Of a stretch of 64,000 nucleotides of DNA, positions 52,160-62,807 are shown piece after piece (within the stretch, counting starts at the first letter, position 1; every line of letters begins with the position of its first letter). The notes beneath the pieces are model-generated. The model was given only the letters and a program-made list of their open reading frames with translations. It made no database searches and had not been told where the DNA came from. A program made the translations under genes and the position numbers. Source of the stretch: Isoetes taiwanensis (Eukaryota; Streptophyta; Lycopodiopsida; Isoetales; Isoetaceae); assembly GCA_021234155.1 (NCBI GenBank), contig JAJEKV010000042.1:1795257-1859256 (forward strand), written 5' to 3'.

Positions 52160-52865
52160 GTTTTTCGCTTTGATTACAACTATTGGAAGCACATGCAAAA
52201 ACGTTTTGATGGAGATGAACCTTCTTCTTATAAACCTTCTTCACGCAACTAACTGACATCATGGCTAGCCACTAGTGTCCAACCTTATGCTTCAGTCAGC
52301 TAATAACAATTCTGTGTCTACACGGTCACCCGCAGGACACTTCACGGTTTGATAAGTTCCCCCTTGACTGATCTTGGATTTTTTTGGACCTGCCCAAAGC
52401 AGGGCCCTTGAACGGAGGATTCAATGGTCGGATAGGGGAACCAAGCTCCGAGAGGGTGGTCATTAGCGTATTGGAGGAGTATTGTCAAGAAAGGCTGCCA
52501 GCGGAGGCGGTTGTGCAAAGTCCTGGCCTTGTTTGACTTGGGAAAGGGTGCTAGCTCAGCTGCCCAACAAAGGGCTGCCCAGACCGCTCCTCTAATCTAA
52601 CTCTTTGATCTAAACCTTGTCCAGAAATTCGAAAACTCGGCCTGTATACTGATGATAACTTAGAAAGCCATCTGACAAAAAATCAGAATTTAATTTCGTA
52701 CTATGCATTAATTACAAATTTATGAATGTCTTGCTACTATAAAAGCGGTCCTCGACTTCTAGTTGCCAGATCGGAGGAGGACAAATCCAAACTCCATTCC
52801 TTCAACTCCATTTTCTTTGTGTTCTCAACTGTAGCTTTCTCGGCTACATCCCAAGTGCAAAATAT
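52160..52865. other. No recognisable gene
   Basis: Lies between the SNF2 fragment and the 3' breakpoint of the LINE. A search on the minus strand for reverse transcriptase motifs (YADD or FxDD box) found none. Confidence 0.5.
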
Positions 52866-52869
52866 CCAA

Positions 52870-54062
52870 ACTCGGCCCCCAAAACGCAAACACCTGCAGA
52901 ACCCGGCCGTCAGGCAATGCCAAAGACGCCATTGAGGCCACATATTTCTTCTGACATGCAGCCCTGAAGAACATCCGAGAGTTGATGTCCCCTTCCCGTA
53001 GCCACGTGATCCCCGCCTTTACCCTTTGCCTGGGCGGCCCTCTTGGACTCGTCAGCTGCAATGAGACGCAGTATCTCATTCTCCCGCACACCATCAGACG
53101 GTTGAGATCTAAGGGTTTCTAGCTCATGGCGCAAGGCCTCTAATGCCGCACGTTCTTGCCGTACTCTCCGACTTCTCCATGCCTTGACCTCAGCCAGGGC
53201 CTTCACCATTCCTGACATCCCAGAGTTATGACGAAAGGTACGGAACCAGATCTGCTGATATCCCCAGGAGAAATCAGCCTTCTTCAGGTAACCGGTGTTT
53301 AACTTGAACACTGTGCGCGCCGACCTGACTGCACACGGACCCACGGAAATCAACTGAGGAAAATGGTCAGAGACCGCGGTGGACAAAATGTTCTCCCACT
53401 TGAGCAGCGGTGCCAGGTCCGATGCCAGAGTATTGACATAGCATCTATCATGCCGGGCATACACCCCGCCCTGCCCCCGTCCACTGATTACACCACGTAA
53501 ATGTGGAGTCGCCCGACGATTCTGCCAAATGCAGGGAGTATAACAGCTTTAGCCATTGCTCCTGCTCAAAACCCTGCACCACTTCTGCTCCTCTGCCACA
53601 CCTATCATGAATAGTCTCAACCATGTTGAAATCTCCCAACAACAGCCAGGCCACCCTGGCCCCCAGAGAAGCGACCTTGTGCCTCAGCGACGCCCACAAT
53701 GCCCCTCGCTGCCGCGCACTATTGTGGGCATAAACGTTCACAATCCCCCACTCGTGCGGACCCTCCCGCCACTTGATAATGACCTACCTGCCCTAGCGGT
53801 CGACAAAGGTGAAAGTCACCTGCACATGCATCTTCCACGCAATGGCAGATCCACCTTTTGAAGCCCCCGAGGTGGCAACAACGGCAGCGTATTGCAGGCC
53901 AAACATGTCCAACAACGTCCATGTGTCACCCTTGTAACACTTATGTTCTTGGAGGCACAAGATATCTGGATCCATCTTCCGAACGGCCAGCGCTACTCTC
54001 GTTCTCTTACTAGCCGACGAGCGAACCCCATGGACATTCCAACTCAAAATCTTCTTATCCAT
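52870..54062 (-). pseudogene. LINE ORF2, APE-type endonuclease portion
   Basis: ORF2 normally carries an apurinic-type endonuclease followed by reverse transcriptase. Here the endonuclease is recognisable: ILSWNVHGVRSS (metal-binding Asn), DILCLQEHK (catalytic Glu), VYAHN, WLLLGDFNMVE (GDFN motif), and VSDHFP (SDH motif), in the right order over about 200 residues. It is followed by a coiled, charged linker (QERAALEALRHELETL) and WLREGDINSRMFF, the block that normally precedes reverse transcriptase. The frame is broken by two in-frame TAG codons around 53790, and frameshifts near 53455 and 53000. After DGRVLQ (about 52880) the similarity ends. The element cannot make a working enzyme. Confidence 0.9.
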
Positions 54063-54067
54063 AAATA

Positions 54068-56691
54068 CTACTGGGAGGAGGGATTCTTACGCTGCTTTTT
54101 CTTCTGCCCCCGTCGGCCCGGAGAAGGTGGACCATGATCTGAGTCATATGGCACAAGAGCGAGCGGATTATTTGTGAGAGTGACATCAGTGGCAAAATCC
54201 GCCTTATCGGCCCATGAACGAACCCGCGCCATCTTGTCCAGTGCCATCCCCTCCGAAGAGCCTTGGGTGGACACTGCATCAGATTCTGACGGCTGCACCG
54301 CCAGATCACGCGCCAGGCCCGAGTCCAAGTATTGGGGCTGCTGCTGCTCCACCAACTCCTGAAGCTGCTGAATGTGAAGCAACTTCTGGACCACCACCTC
54401 GGGGGTCACCGTTGGTTCCACCCTGCCATGTCTCACTGAATCGGCCGCTGGCACATTGACCGCACTAGACTGGTGTGGCCTACCCGGAACCGACCCAACC
54501 ACTGTCTGAGTCCTGGCCAAAGGCGACTTCTCCACCGGCATAGTCTGTATTGGGACCTGCATCCACCTCCTGCATCATCCCCCGTGGAACCCCTGGCGCT
54601 GGAGCGGGCCTGTGTTCTGGAAGCGAGCCTGCGAAGACCTGGAGGTCGGGAAACATGCGCTGAATGTCTACACCATTTAACAGCCTGAGGGGGAATCGAA
54701 AGTACCAATCACTGCTCCTGATAGTCACTGAGGGAGACAATGGACTGTCCGCCAGTAAAGCAACACAAATCTTGGGCGCTCGAACTATGGAGTGAGAGAT
54801 ATGGCCCCCGAGCCCGTTGGCAATCGCGATCATGAACTCGGGCAGCACCATATATGCCGGAAGATCCATCACCTGAAACTAGCAAGGAATCTTCAAGGCC
54901 GACAGAGATCGAGCACTCACACCAGGCATGTAGTGCTGATAAATCAGATAATTCCCCCACATGAGGTCAACACCTCTCGCTACTATCCTCTCCACTGCCG
55001 TTGGCGCATCAAACATGAGGAGAAAGAAGTTATTACCCAGAAACTTTACGGATTGAAATGGCAAGACCCCTAGCTGCCTAAAGTGAGCCTGCAACCAGCC
55101 GCCCACCCTCCTTGTGTCCAACACTCCGGTATAGTACACCAGCACCGCGCAAGAGACTAGATTAGAAATAGACTTGAGGTGCTGCTGGTGATCCACCTCG
55201 ACTATATTGGCAGGAGGACGACTGGGATCGACCTGCAGCTCTCTTCTGTTGTGTTGATTCAGAAAGGCCAGAGCCTCCTCCATTCTGAAAGTGTCGGCCG
55301 GCGCCACCGTATGCCGAATCCATTCAGAGAACTGTGGGCGTGAGAGCCTGCTTACAGTATCATTCGTACGCCAAGCAGGGCCTGCCGAGCCGACTCTTCG
55401 CAATTCAACTGCACGTCCCTCCAGAACTGGGGTCTTGCTACCTGACTGCTTATCTATCTGCCCCGCAGCACCACCTCCTCCCTCCCCCAAAGATATAGTG
55501 CCAGACGGTTCCGCCACTGCAAAGGGGTCATCCGGTAAGGTAGGAGCCGGCGAGCTTGGACTGCAAAATGGGGTCGCTGTCTCCAGTGGAGGCATGCTAC
55601 TTGGAATTTCTGTCTCCGCATCATAGAAAGGCCTGTGCACATCAGCTGAAGGTTTTGCTGCCTCTAACTGCGGGCTGATATGCCCTAGGTGTGCACAGAT
55701 CTGCGGGCTGCCTGCCGAGGGCATCTGTTGGCAGACTAAGAAGCGGTCTGACCCCTCCTTCATGCCTGGACAAGCAGCTGTATGTAGCACCTCATCATCC
55801 AACGGCAGCTCCAAGTCCGAGGCCACGACTGGTATTTCGCCCACAACAGAGGCGGTTAGCTGTTGCCCAGACCCCAGAGGGCCAATCGGAAGTGCCCGCT
55901 CCAACTCTTTGCCCTGGCTGACCTCCCTGGAAGCCAGTTCCCCGCTGCCCTTATGTTGGGGTCACATGACCGATTTTGAAACGGGATTTTTTCAACTGGC
56001 TGGATCAGCACTGGAAGAAAACCAAAGGTTAAAACAAAATTGGAAGGATGAAGGATGGTAAGGGGAGGATCAATCCGGCAAGTGAAGGATGGATTGGACG
56101 GAAGGATAATCGTGAGCTTTTTCATGGGTAAATTGGGTTGTTGAAAAGATAGTAAATTTTTTGAATGTGAATACGTTTAGGCTGAATCAGTGCTGATCCA
56201 AAATTGGATCAGCCCGGAGAAATTTTGGGCATCAGCTCACGCGGGATAGCCCATGCGTGGCTGAATAAGCTGCTGGTAAGTTTATAAGCACTGAATCAGT
56301 GGCTTACAATTGCTGACCCAAAAATGTCTCATGTGAACGACCCATTAGCAACACCGCCAAGGCCTTGATCGAGGGGGTGCCCAGACAACGGCCCAACAAG
56401 CCGAATCTGCTACCCTGCACCAGCCGGATTGGTTATTGGGACCTCCCGCCCGTCCCTTAAGGGATCAGTTGAAGGCATATCCAGCGCTTTCACAGATGAA
56501 AACCCAGCAGGCCGATTCTGCTGGGCAGCACGAGCCACCTTAGGGATTCGTCTGGGGAGGGGCTGATGCATCGCCTAAGACTCGGTGATGGAGATCCCTT
56601 CACCTGCCATACTGCATACCAGCTCCTTAGCCGCTCAGGTGTTCGCCACAGACTGCTGCCTTGCCGCCGCCATTTTTAGTACCCTCTTCAT
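54068..56691 (-). pseudogene. LINE ORF1, nucleic-acid-binding protein, DUF4283-like
   Basis: ORF1 proteins of plant L1 elements coat the element RNA. The frame starts at ATG 56691-56689 and runs in one frame to about 54560 once the inserted MITE and one TTA are set aside: codons on either side (56349 and 55952) are in phase. Residues such as LVSCAVLVYYTG, FRQLGVLPFQSVKFLGNNFF, FDAPTAVERIVARGVDLMWG are the DUF4283 core. AIANGLGGHI and RAPKICVALL then follow as in the next conserved block. In-frame stops lie at 56637-56635, 56577-56575, 56412-56410 and 54881-54879. All could come from C-to-T or G-to-A change of CGA, CAG or TGG. A frameshift near 54560 joins to the C-terminal part (54562-54068), ending in a basic KKKQRKN tail. 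No zinc knuckle was seen. The longest open part is 55904-54879 (341 codons). Confidence 0.85.
55954..56344. mobile_element. 391-bp MITE with TTA duplication, PIF/Harbinger-like
   Basis: TTA at 55951-55953 and at 56345-56347 bound an insert whose ends are imperfect inverted repeats: TGTTGGGGTCACATGA on the left and, on the opposite strand from the right, TGGGTCGTTCACATGA. A three-base TTA duplication with G-rich ends is typical of Tourist-like MITEs mobilised by PIF/Harbinger transposases. Removing the insert and one TTA leaves the LINE ORF1 in frame (394 bases removed), which strongly supports these boundaries. The inside contains GCTGATCC and GGATCAGC words in inverted arrangement and no coding capacity. 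Confidence 0.85.
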
Positions 56692-57142
56692 GGTTTGGGA
56701 TAGTCTTACCCTGGTTTGGGGGATCCCGGAGGGAAATGGGATCCCCTCCTCCGGGATCCCCACGCGAGATCCCCTCCTCCGGGATCCCACAGTTAACTGC
56801 GCAGTTAATGCCTTACTGCGCAGTTTTTGCTGATTTTTTTGCGGGATTGGAGTGAGGCCAGTGTAGCGGCGCTCGCCCTGCTTCCTCCTCCGCACCTACC
56901 TGATCCCCTTGCCCTCCCGATTCCGACCAGCTACGAACTGATCCCATGCGATTCGGTGCCGGATCAAGGGAGAAAATCCCACAACAAATTTGCCCCAAAA
57001 ATCCCTATAAGGGCCAAGATTTTTGCGCAGTAACTGCGCAGTAACCGGGGATCCCGTCCTCCGGGATCACACCTCTTGGGGATCCCGTCCTCCGGTATCA
57101 CCCCTCCGGGATCCCCGAAACCAGGGTAAGGATATCCCGCGC
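56692..57142. mobile_element. 451-bp foldback element with 10-bp target duplication
   Basis: CCCTCTTCAT at 56682-56691 is repeated exactly at 57143-57152. Between them the ends are long inverted repeats: GGGATAGTCTTACCCTGGTT at 56697 matches, on the other strand, GGGATATCCTTACCCTGGTT ending at about 57138, and pairing continues through GGATCCCGGAGG and CGCAGTTA words for roughly 100 bases. A duplication of 9 to 10 bases with long inverted repeats fits a Mutator-like (MULE-type) non-autonomous element. The inside is a set of GGGATCCC and CTCCGGGATCC words and CTGCGCAG palindromes. No transposase is present. The insertion site is the start codon of LINE ORF1. Confidence 0.8.
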
Positions 57143-57152
57143 CCCTCTTCAT

Positions 57153-58453
57153 TTCAGAAAGTATATTTATTGATTTTACCATCTTCATCATATGAGATAT
57201 GAAACAAAAGTGGAGATTTGAGCATAAGTTGCGAATTGAAGCTCTACTTTTTTAGTGAGAGTATCCATTGGAGAGCTGCTAATAAGATCAAAAAATAATC
57301 CTAGGTGCAAATTTCCAAACTCGTTGTGTAAATATGTCAAAAATGACAAAATCTACTTGTTGTCCTAGTTTTACAACAGAGCATGTAAGGGACATAACTT
57401 TAAAAGAAAGGTCTATTTTTTTTTTATCTCTGAGCATTTGTTAGAAAGCTTAATGAGTGTTCTATAAAAGCACTTAAAAGCATATTTCTCAAATTCATAG
57501 TTTAAATGGGTCAAATAAAATAAAACATATCTGCTACCAGAAAGAAAGCATATTCAGACAGTGTCAACTAGTACCTAATTCCTCGCTAGTTCCAAAATGA
57601 CACAAGCTGCTTTTCTATACAAGTCTACTAGTGCATTCATTTCTGCATGATGTCTGTCACAACATCCACATAAACCAATGAATTAAGCAAAAAAAAGATG
57701 AAAAAAATTGAAGCACAAAGGTCATATTAAGAACCAGGTCATTGAAATCGCAGTAATCCAGAAAACAGAAAATTGTTAGACATGTTATTCAAGGCTATGC
57801 TAGCCCGACTAACCTCTAGATAGTGAAAAAGGTATACTAACATCTATTTCCAAGATTGCCACATGAAAGAATATGCACAACCCTCAGCAAGAAATACAAA
57901 GCACAAGGAAGAGTAAGGCACAAATTTGGAGCCCAATTTATGGCATAAAGAATGAAAGGATGTCTACAACATCGAGCACTCAACAGGAAATGCAAAGTAG
58001 AATGATGACTAAGGCACAAATATGGAGCCCAACCTATGGCCTAAAAATAAAGATAGCCTCAACTAGTACTTGAATTCCACAGTAGTTTCAAATCATAGAG
58101 CTTCCTTCCTGAGGCAGGACTAATGACATCCATATAAAGCACTGCATTTAACCAGAAAATTGAAGATAAATAGAACCACAAAGATCACATGATGACAATA
58201 CTATCAAAATCCCTTCATTCTATAACTTCATACTAATACATTCACAATAAGCTCCATAGTTTTCAAAATTATCTAGAAAGAATGTTGTATGAATGCAAGA
58301 ACTGGACAAATCATTATCTTAGCAATAGGTAATGTCTTCAAACGCCTTCTTAGTCTCATTTCTTCACCGGATAGCAATCGCTCAATCGGTAGTAAGTACT
58401 TTACTATGACCAAAAGCAGACTCTCAGTCTCAGTTACATAGGGACATTTTGAG

Positions 58454-58492
<39 letters not shown>

Positions 58493-61210
58493 GGGAAGCA
58501 TGAGTCTTGAATTGCTTGGAGATGCTGAAAAGCGAGAATATAAGTTACAATCTGATGAATTAAGAGCCCCATAATTTGAGAAAGAAGCTAAAGCTGCTTG
58601 GAGACATTAGCAAGGCCGTCATTTGCAATCCGTTCATGCTTCCAACACAAAATAAATAAATAAAGACAAACCTAGTTGACAAAATCATGAAGCTGATGGC
58701 ATCCAAGAAGCAGAGATTTCGTATTTTTTGTCTTCAAAATACAATCTTATCGCATCGAAAATATCCAGATCCCAACCTCAGCCTCAAGCGGATGAATTTG
58801 AGAAAGAGTAAAAGTACATGGTTTCCTAGCTATCAGGTTCTGGCATTCACACACCTTCACTACTTGATCTGTCGCCTAATGATTGCTTTCCCATGAGATT
58901 GTCGACCTGAAAATAGATTGCCAGGTACAAAACCTGGGTATTCAGAAATGCTTAAGGATTACTTTGGATTCAAGTCAGAAACCTAAATTCTTTAGGTTGA
59001 GGCACTCATGGGAACCTGCACGCCAAGATCTGGACCTCAAGAAAACCTTGAGGTTGGAGGCCCATGGGAAAGCAACCTAACTCGATCGTATCGTCGTTCG
59101 AATTTGCTGTAGACACAGTTGCCAAATCCAGAGACACATAACAACAAAATTTGCTTGCCAAATTGAGAAGCACACAATGACGACATCTGGTTGTCGACAA
59201 AAATTTTCAGTTCCAAATGTAATATAGCTACTATTTGTTTGTCACTTACAAGTGGAATTACTTCTAAAATACACTCACATCCCAATTTCTAGTAATATAG
59301 TACACAAAGTGTCTTGTGTGTGTGGAACTAAAAATGCCCTCCTCGCATTTTGTGGAAGGAGGTCAATTTTTCACATTCAATTGAGAGCAATTGTAACAAA
59401 TGGAAATAGAGAAGATTTGTAACATCAAGATATCTTTATATCAAAACAAGTAGGAATCATATATACAATTCAAGTAGCCACATGAGCTTTTACACAAGCA
59501 AAGTAGGGAAGATCCCTGATGATTGGCAACACAGAAATGTCACAAAGGTAGTTGTTTCTTCTTCATCTGAATTAATGGAATCATATTGTCTGTCCCCAAG
59601 CACTGGTTGAAACAGCTTCCACAATGGTGCCTGCTGATCTTGAGCTTCAGCTGCAATCCATTTCCAAAGGTATGAATGAGTATGAGAGATTGAATGAGGG
59701 AAGGATGAGCATTCTAACACATTGGTGTTCTTTATATACCCACATTCGGCAATGGACGTGCTTGCCGCCATCGTACTATGGAGACTATGTGCTATAATCT
59801 ATTGGAGACACGTATTCCATCAAAATCTCGATGTCACACTACAACATGCTAGCCGCTTCATCAGACATATTCAACAGATTCTGGTGGTTATTTTCAGTAC
59901 GTTTGTTTCAGGAAATTGTTTGAGGACCCTTTTCCTTTTTTATCTTGGGAACAGGAAAGAAAGCAACAAAGCAACATACCTGACAGAGTTTTTTTCTAGA
60001 GTTTACCTGTTGCACACGGCTGGCTGGAGGTTAGTATTCATGCAAGTTATAGATCAGGAGGTATCACAATGTATGTAAGTGATGTCAGAACAGATTCTAA
60101 ATTTTAGGTTTTGTTTCTTAAAACTTGTCAAGGAGATTTACCAGTTGTTTGGATACAAAGCGTGCACAATAAAGCAAATTTACTCTTACTGCAGACTTGT
60201 GTTTTGCATCAAAAGATGCATAAAAGTTTCTGCAGATACTTACCTCACTATATTTCTTTAATTCATGTGGAAAAGCATATAGTTGCAGTGAATGGTTTTA
60301 TCCAGTTATCTGGGCAACTTTGAAAATGACGTTTGGTGAATAGGATTTCATTGAAGAGGATATCTATCGAACAGTCTATGGCAACTATGTGCCTTTTGAT
60401 AGGCGCAATGTTTGGGATTTCAGAGGCCAAGCAATTGCATTTAGCAGCTAGATGAACTGCAGCCTTATTAACAATGCTTCAAATATCTGTCAGTTTACTA
60501 TATTCGCCCAGTCCGACTCTCTTAATTTAATCGTTTTTTTGGGGGCCTTTCTCAACAAGGTTTCATGATTCTATGGGGTTCTATGCCGTTTGGGAGTTTC
60601 AATATGCACTTCAATTCCACATCTGTTAGCAGATTGTTTCTTCTCTATGTATTTTTCTTATTGTGCAGATTCAGAAATTAGTGCTACGACAAGTGATTAA
60701 TAACCTAGAAGAATGGGGAGGATTGATGCCAGGGATGAGACTACTTTGAGAGAGAAAGTCTGGCAAGGGGATACTATTTGACTAAAGAACACTGCAGGCT
60801 ATCTTGTATCAGAAAGATGCTCAGTGGTATGCGAACTATGTAGAAGTTACAATTCAACGCTTTGATGTTAAGACATGCCTGGTCTTCGTAGCAATATTTT
60901 AGATTTGCATGGGAAGACATAATTGTAGCATCTCCAACTCTAGCCACAAGCTTGCCCATCATATACAATTGATGTATGACATAATGCACCATAGATTCAA
61001 AGCCTCCTTCAGCATTGCATTTGTTTTTGGCTGACCATTATTTATAGATGTAAACTCATATATTTTAAGTTTACCCTTTGCATATTTGCTAAGAGCATGG
61101 CACCGACACGGTCTCTTCTGTAGTCCTTACATCTGGTTGTATACTGTGTGACCTTACACGTGTATTGATATATATTTTATTTCAAATAAGGCCTTTGCTT
61201 CCCTTTTCCC
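57153..61210. other. No confirmed gene; AT-rich with local repeats and exon-like scraps
   Basis: A tandem duplication with a period near 96 bases is at about 57882-58072 (TAAGGCACAAATWTGGAGCCCAA in both units). A looser duplication relates 57545-57740 to 58050-58200. A (TAA)n run is at 58454-58492. The 118-codon frame at 59722-60078 is hydrophobic and without motif. A short frame after GAATAG at about 60340-60450 encodes DFIEEDIYRTVYGNYVPFDR and then NVWDFRGQAIA before a stop. Another, after GTGCAG at about 60669, encodes IQKLVLRQVINNLEEWGG. These two may be exons of an unknown gene. Confidence 0.35.
58454..58492. repeat. (TAA)n microsatellite
   Basis: Thirteen consecutive ATA/TAA trinucleotides without interruption. 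Confidence 0.97.
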
Positions 61211-61213
61211 TTC

Positions 61214-61438
61214 TGTTAAAATATTGTATTCTACGTGTTAAGATGACTAGGCACGCATGCTTGTTGCTGACATGGCATATCATTATGAGCCATAGTCATG
61301 CTTGCTGATGTGGCATAGAGCATGCTTGTTGCTGACATGGCAGACCTTTATAAGCCATAGTCACGCTGAGTCGGAGTGAAGTGTTTCATTTGTATCTTCT
61401 CTCTATTTTCAATACATTGAAAATCCTTAAGTCTTTCA
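61214..61438 (+). repeat. 5' LTR
   Basis: 225 bases, TGTTAAAATATTG to CTTTCA. The block GCATGCTTGTTGCTGACATGGCA plus AGCCATAGTCA occurs twice inside it, an internal duplication also present in the 3' LTR. The stretch CTTCTCTCTATTTTC near the end is typical of a plant LTR R/U5 region. Confidence 0.8.
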
Positions 61439-61450
61439 TGGTATCAGAGC
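61439..61450 (+). other. Primer binding site (tRNA-iMet)
   Basis: TGGTATCAGAGC immediately follows the CA end of the LTR. This word is complementary to the 3' end of plant initiator methionine tRNA and is the standard Copia primer site. Confidence 0.9.
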
Positions 61451-61669
61451 CGGATCTGAAAAAAGGAGGCAGTACAATTGTGGAACGTCAAATTTGACGT
61501 CAAATTTGTTCTAGATTTGGAATCTTTTCCAAATTTAGCCTGTCAACTGGAGCGGATTTGAGCATGCCTTTCAAAGAGAATAAGAGCATGTCTTCTTGAT
61601 AATAATGAAATTCCAGACCAGTTTCATGAAGAAGAGTATGCCGCATGGATCAAACAAGAGCAGACCGAT

Positions 61670-62731
61670 ATGGTTTTTATTGTCAAAGACAATATGAATT
61701 TGCTGAAAAGCTATGATGTTTCCCATTTGTCACAAGAATTTCAGCTTTGTGAAGGTAAATATCATGAATTCGCTGCATGCCATATAGGAGATAATGCATC
61801 ACACGATATCATTCAGCAGTTAGAGGTGCCTTTTATTGATGATTATCTTGAGGTTGCTGATTTATCTTCACTAGTACAAAGCTTCATGTCCATATCAGAG
61901 TATGCTGCAAAGGTTAGACTTGAAAATAAGCCATGGAAACTGGCTGCTTCAGATGCTCTCACTAGTTTATATATCCTAGAAGATCATGTACAGCAAGGTC
62001 AAAATAATTCATTTATGGAAACAGTAGCACCTACAGATTTAGAACAAGACCAAGATGTTATAGTTGAATCTGAACAAGATGATTTGCATGTGGCTTGTCT
62101 GCATCAGCATAGGGATGAAATATTTGAGCGTCAAGTGTATACTGCAGATTTCAAAGATGAGTTGGTTCTTCAACTTCCTTGGATGGATATATATGAGCAG
62201 AATGCTGGTTTTAGTTCCATAATCACCAAGGTTAGTAAACATGAAGTCGATTTTCCGCTTTATATTCTTCTACATATTCCATTTGCTTGCACACATGATG
62301 GGAAGGTGGAGGATCATTCTAACTTGGATGACTGTTTGGGGTATATTTCTTACCCTGGTATTGGAGGATTAACTAATAGGCTAAAGGTAAATTACAGATG
62401 CTTGCATTTGAGAAATCAGGTATTAATTGTTCTTGATACATATGACCATACAAGTCTGCTTATTGTCAAAGATCACGAGTTGATGATTCAGTCTGCTGAA
62501 AGTCTACCAGGGCAGTTTGTCATGGATTTGTATGATGCTGATATGATTGGAAGATGGCTACTACTATCAGATGAGGAGGTATTTTTGAAGTCTTATATCA
62601 GTAGTTCTAATATCTATATCACGAAGGCACGAGAATGGTACAGGGGCAGCAAGATATGGTTCAGAAATATCGTTTTGCAGCCATGGCTTATCTGGTGGTT
62701 GAGTTTGCTCTATCTTATGAGCACTGCTTGA
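61670..62731 (+). CDS. 353-residue protein of unknown function inside LTR element
   Basis: I do not recognise this protein. The frame is open from 61562, so the first ATG (61670) may not be the true start; the 36 codons before it end YAAWIKQEQTD and look like the amino end of a Copia gag. A second start-like word, ATGCCTTTC at 61564, is one frame away, which hints at a frameshift. From about residue 10 the protein resembles nothing I know. It is rich in acidic and histidine residues in the middle (DLEQDQDVIVESEQDD, HVACLHQHRDEIFE), then has beta-strand-like hydrophobic stretches (DFPLYILLHIPFACTH, QVLIVLDTYDHTSLLIVKDH). It ends with WLIWWLSLLYLMSTA, a hydrophobic tail that could be a membrane anchor. 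It lies where Copia elements of some lineages keep an extra ORF upstream of the polypurine tract. A frame of 353 codons in AT-rich DNA is unlikely to be chance. Confidence 0.7.
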   Translation: MVFIVKDNMNLLKSYDVSHLSQEFQLCEGKYHEFAACHIGDNASHDIIQQLEVPFIDDYLEVADLSSLVQSFMSISEYAAKVRLENKPWKLAASDALTSLYILEDHVQQGQNNSFMETVAPTDLEQDQDVIVESEQDDLHVACLHQHRDEIFERQVYTADFKDELVLQLPWMDIYEQNAGFSSIITKVSKHEVDFPLYILLHIPFACTHDGKVEDHSNLDDCLGYISYPGIGGLTNRLKVNYRCLHLRNQVLIVLDTYDHTSLLIVKDHELMIQSAESLPGQFVMDLYDADMIGRWLLLSDEEVFLKSYISSSNIYITKAREWYRGSKIWFRNIVLQPWLIWWLSLLYLMSTA

Positions 62732-62798
62732 TCTCAGGGGGGATGCTCTTTCCTTTCTGTTAGTTTTCTTTTTGATTTTCAGCCATGCACGTCGTCAT

Positions 62799-62807
62799 CA
62801 GGGGGGA
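62799..62807 (+). other. Polypurine tract
   Basis: CAGGGGGGA directly precedes the TGTTAG start of the 3' LTR, the position and composition expected for the plus-strand primer of an LTR element. A similar CAGGGGGGATG also occurs upstream at about 62736-62746, in a duplicated stretch. Confidence 0.8.

Larger units (their letters stand above)
52870..57142 (-). mobile_element. LINE, 3'-truncated, with two nested DNA elements
   Basis: On the minus strand the order is ORF1 (56691 to 54068) and ORF2 (from ATG 54062), separated by only five bases, a classic plant L1-type arrangement. The element lacks the whole reverse transcriptase and RNase H part: ORF2 similarity stops near 52870 and unrelated sequence follows. 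It is interrupted in ORF1 by a MITE (55954-56344), and a second foldback element (56692-57142) sits against the ORF1 start codon. LINEs usually lose their 5' end, so loss of the 3' end implies a later deletion or a captured fragment. Confidence 0.85.

Noticed and set aside
55291-55921. Plus-strand frames of up to 111 codons
   Set aside because: They are antisense shadows of the GC-rich LINE ORF1.
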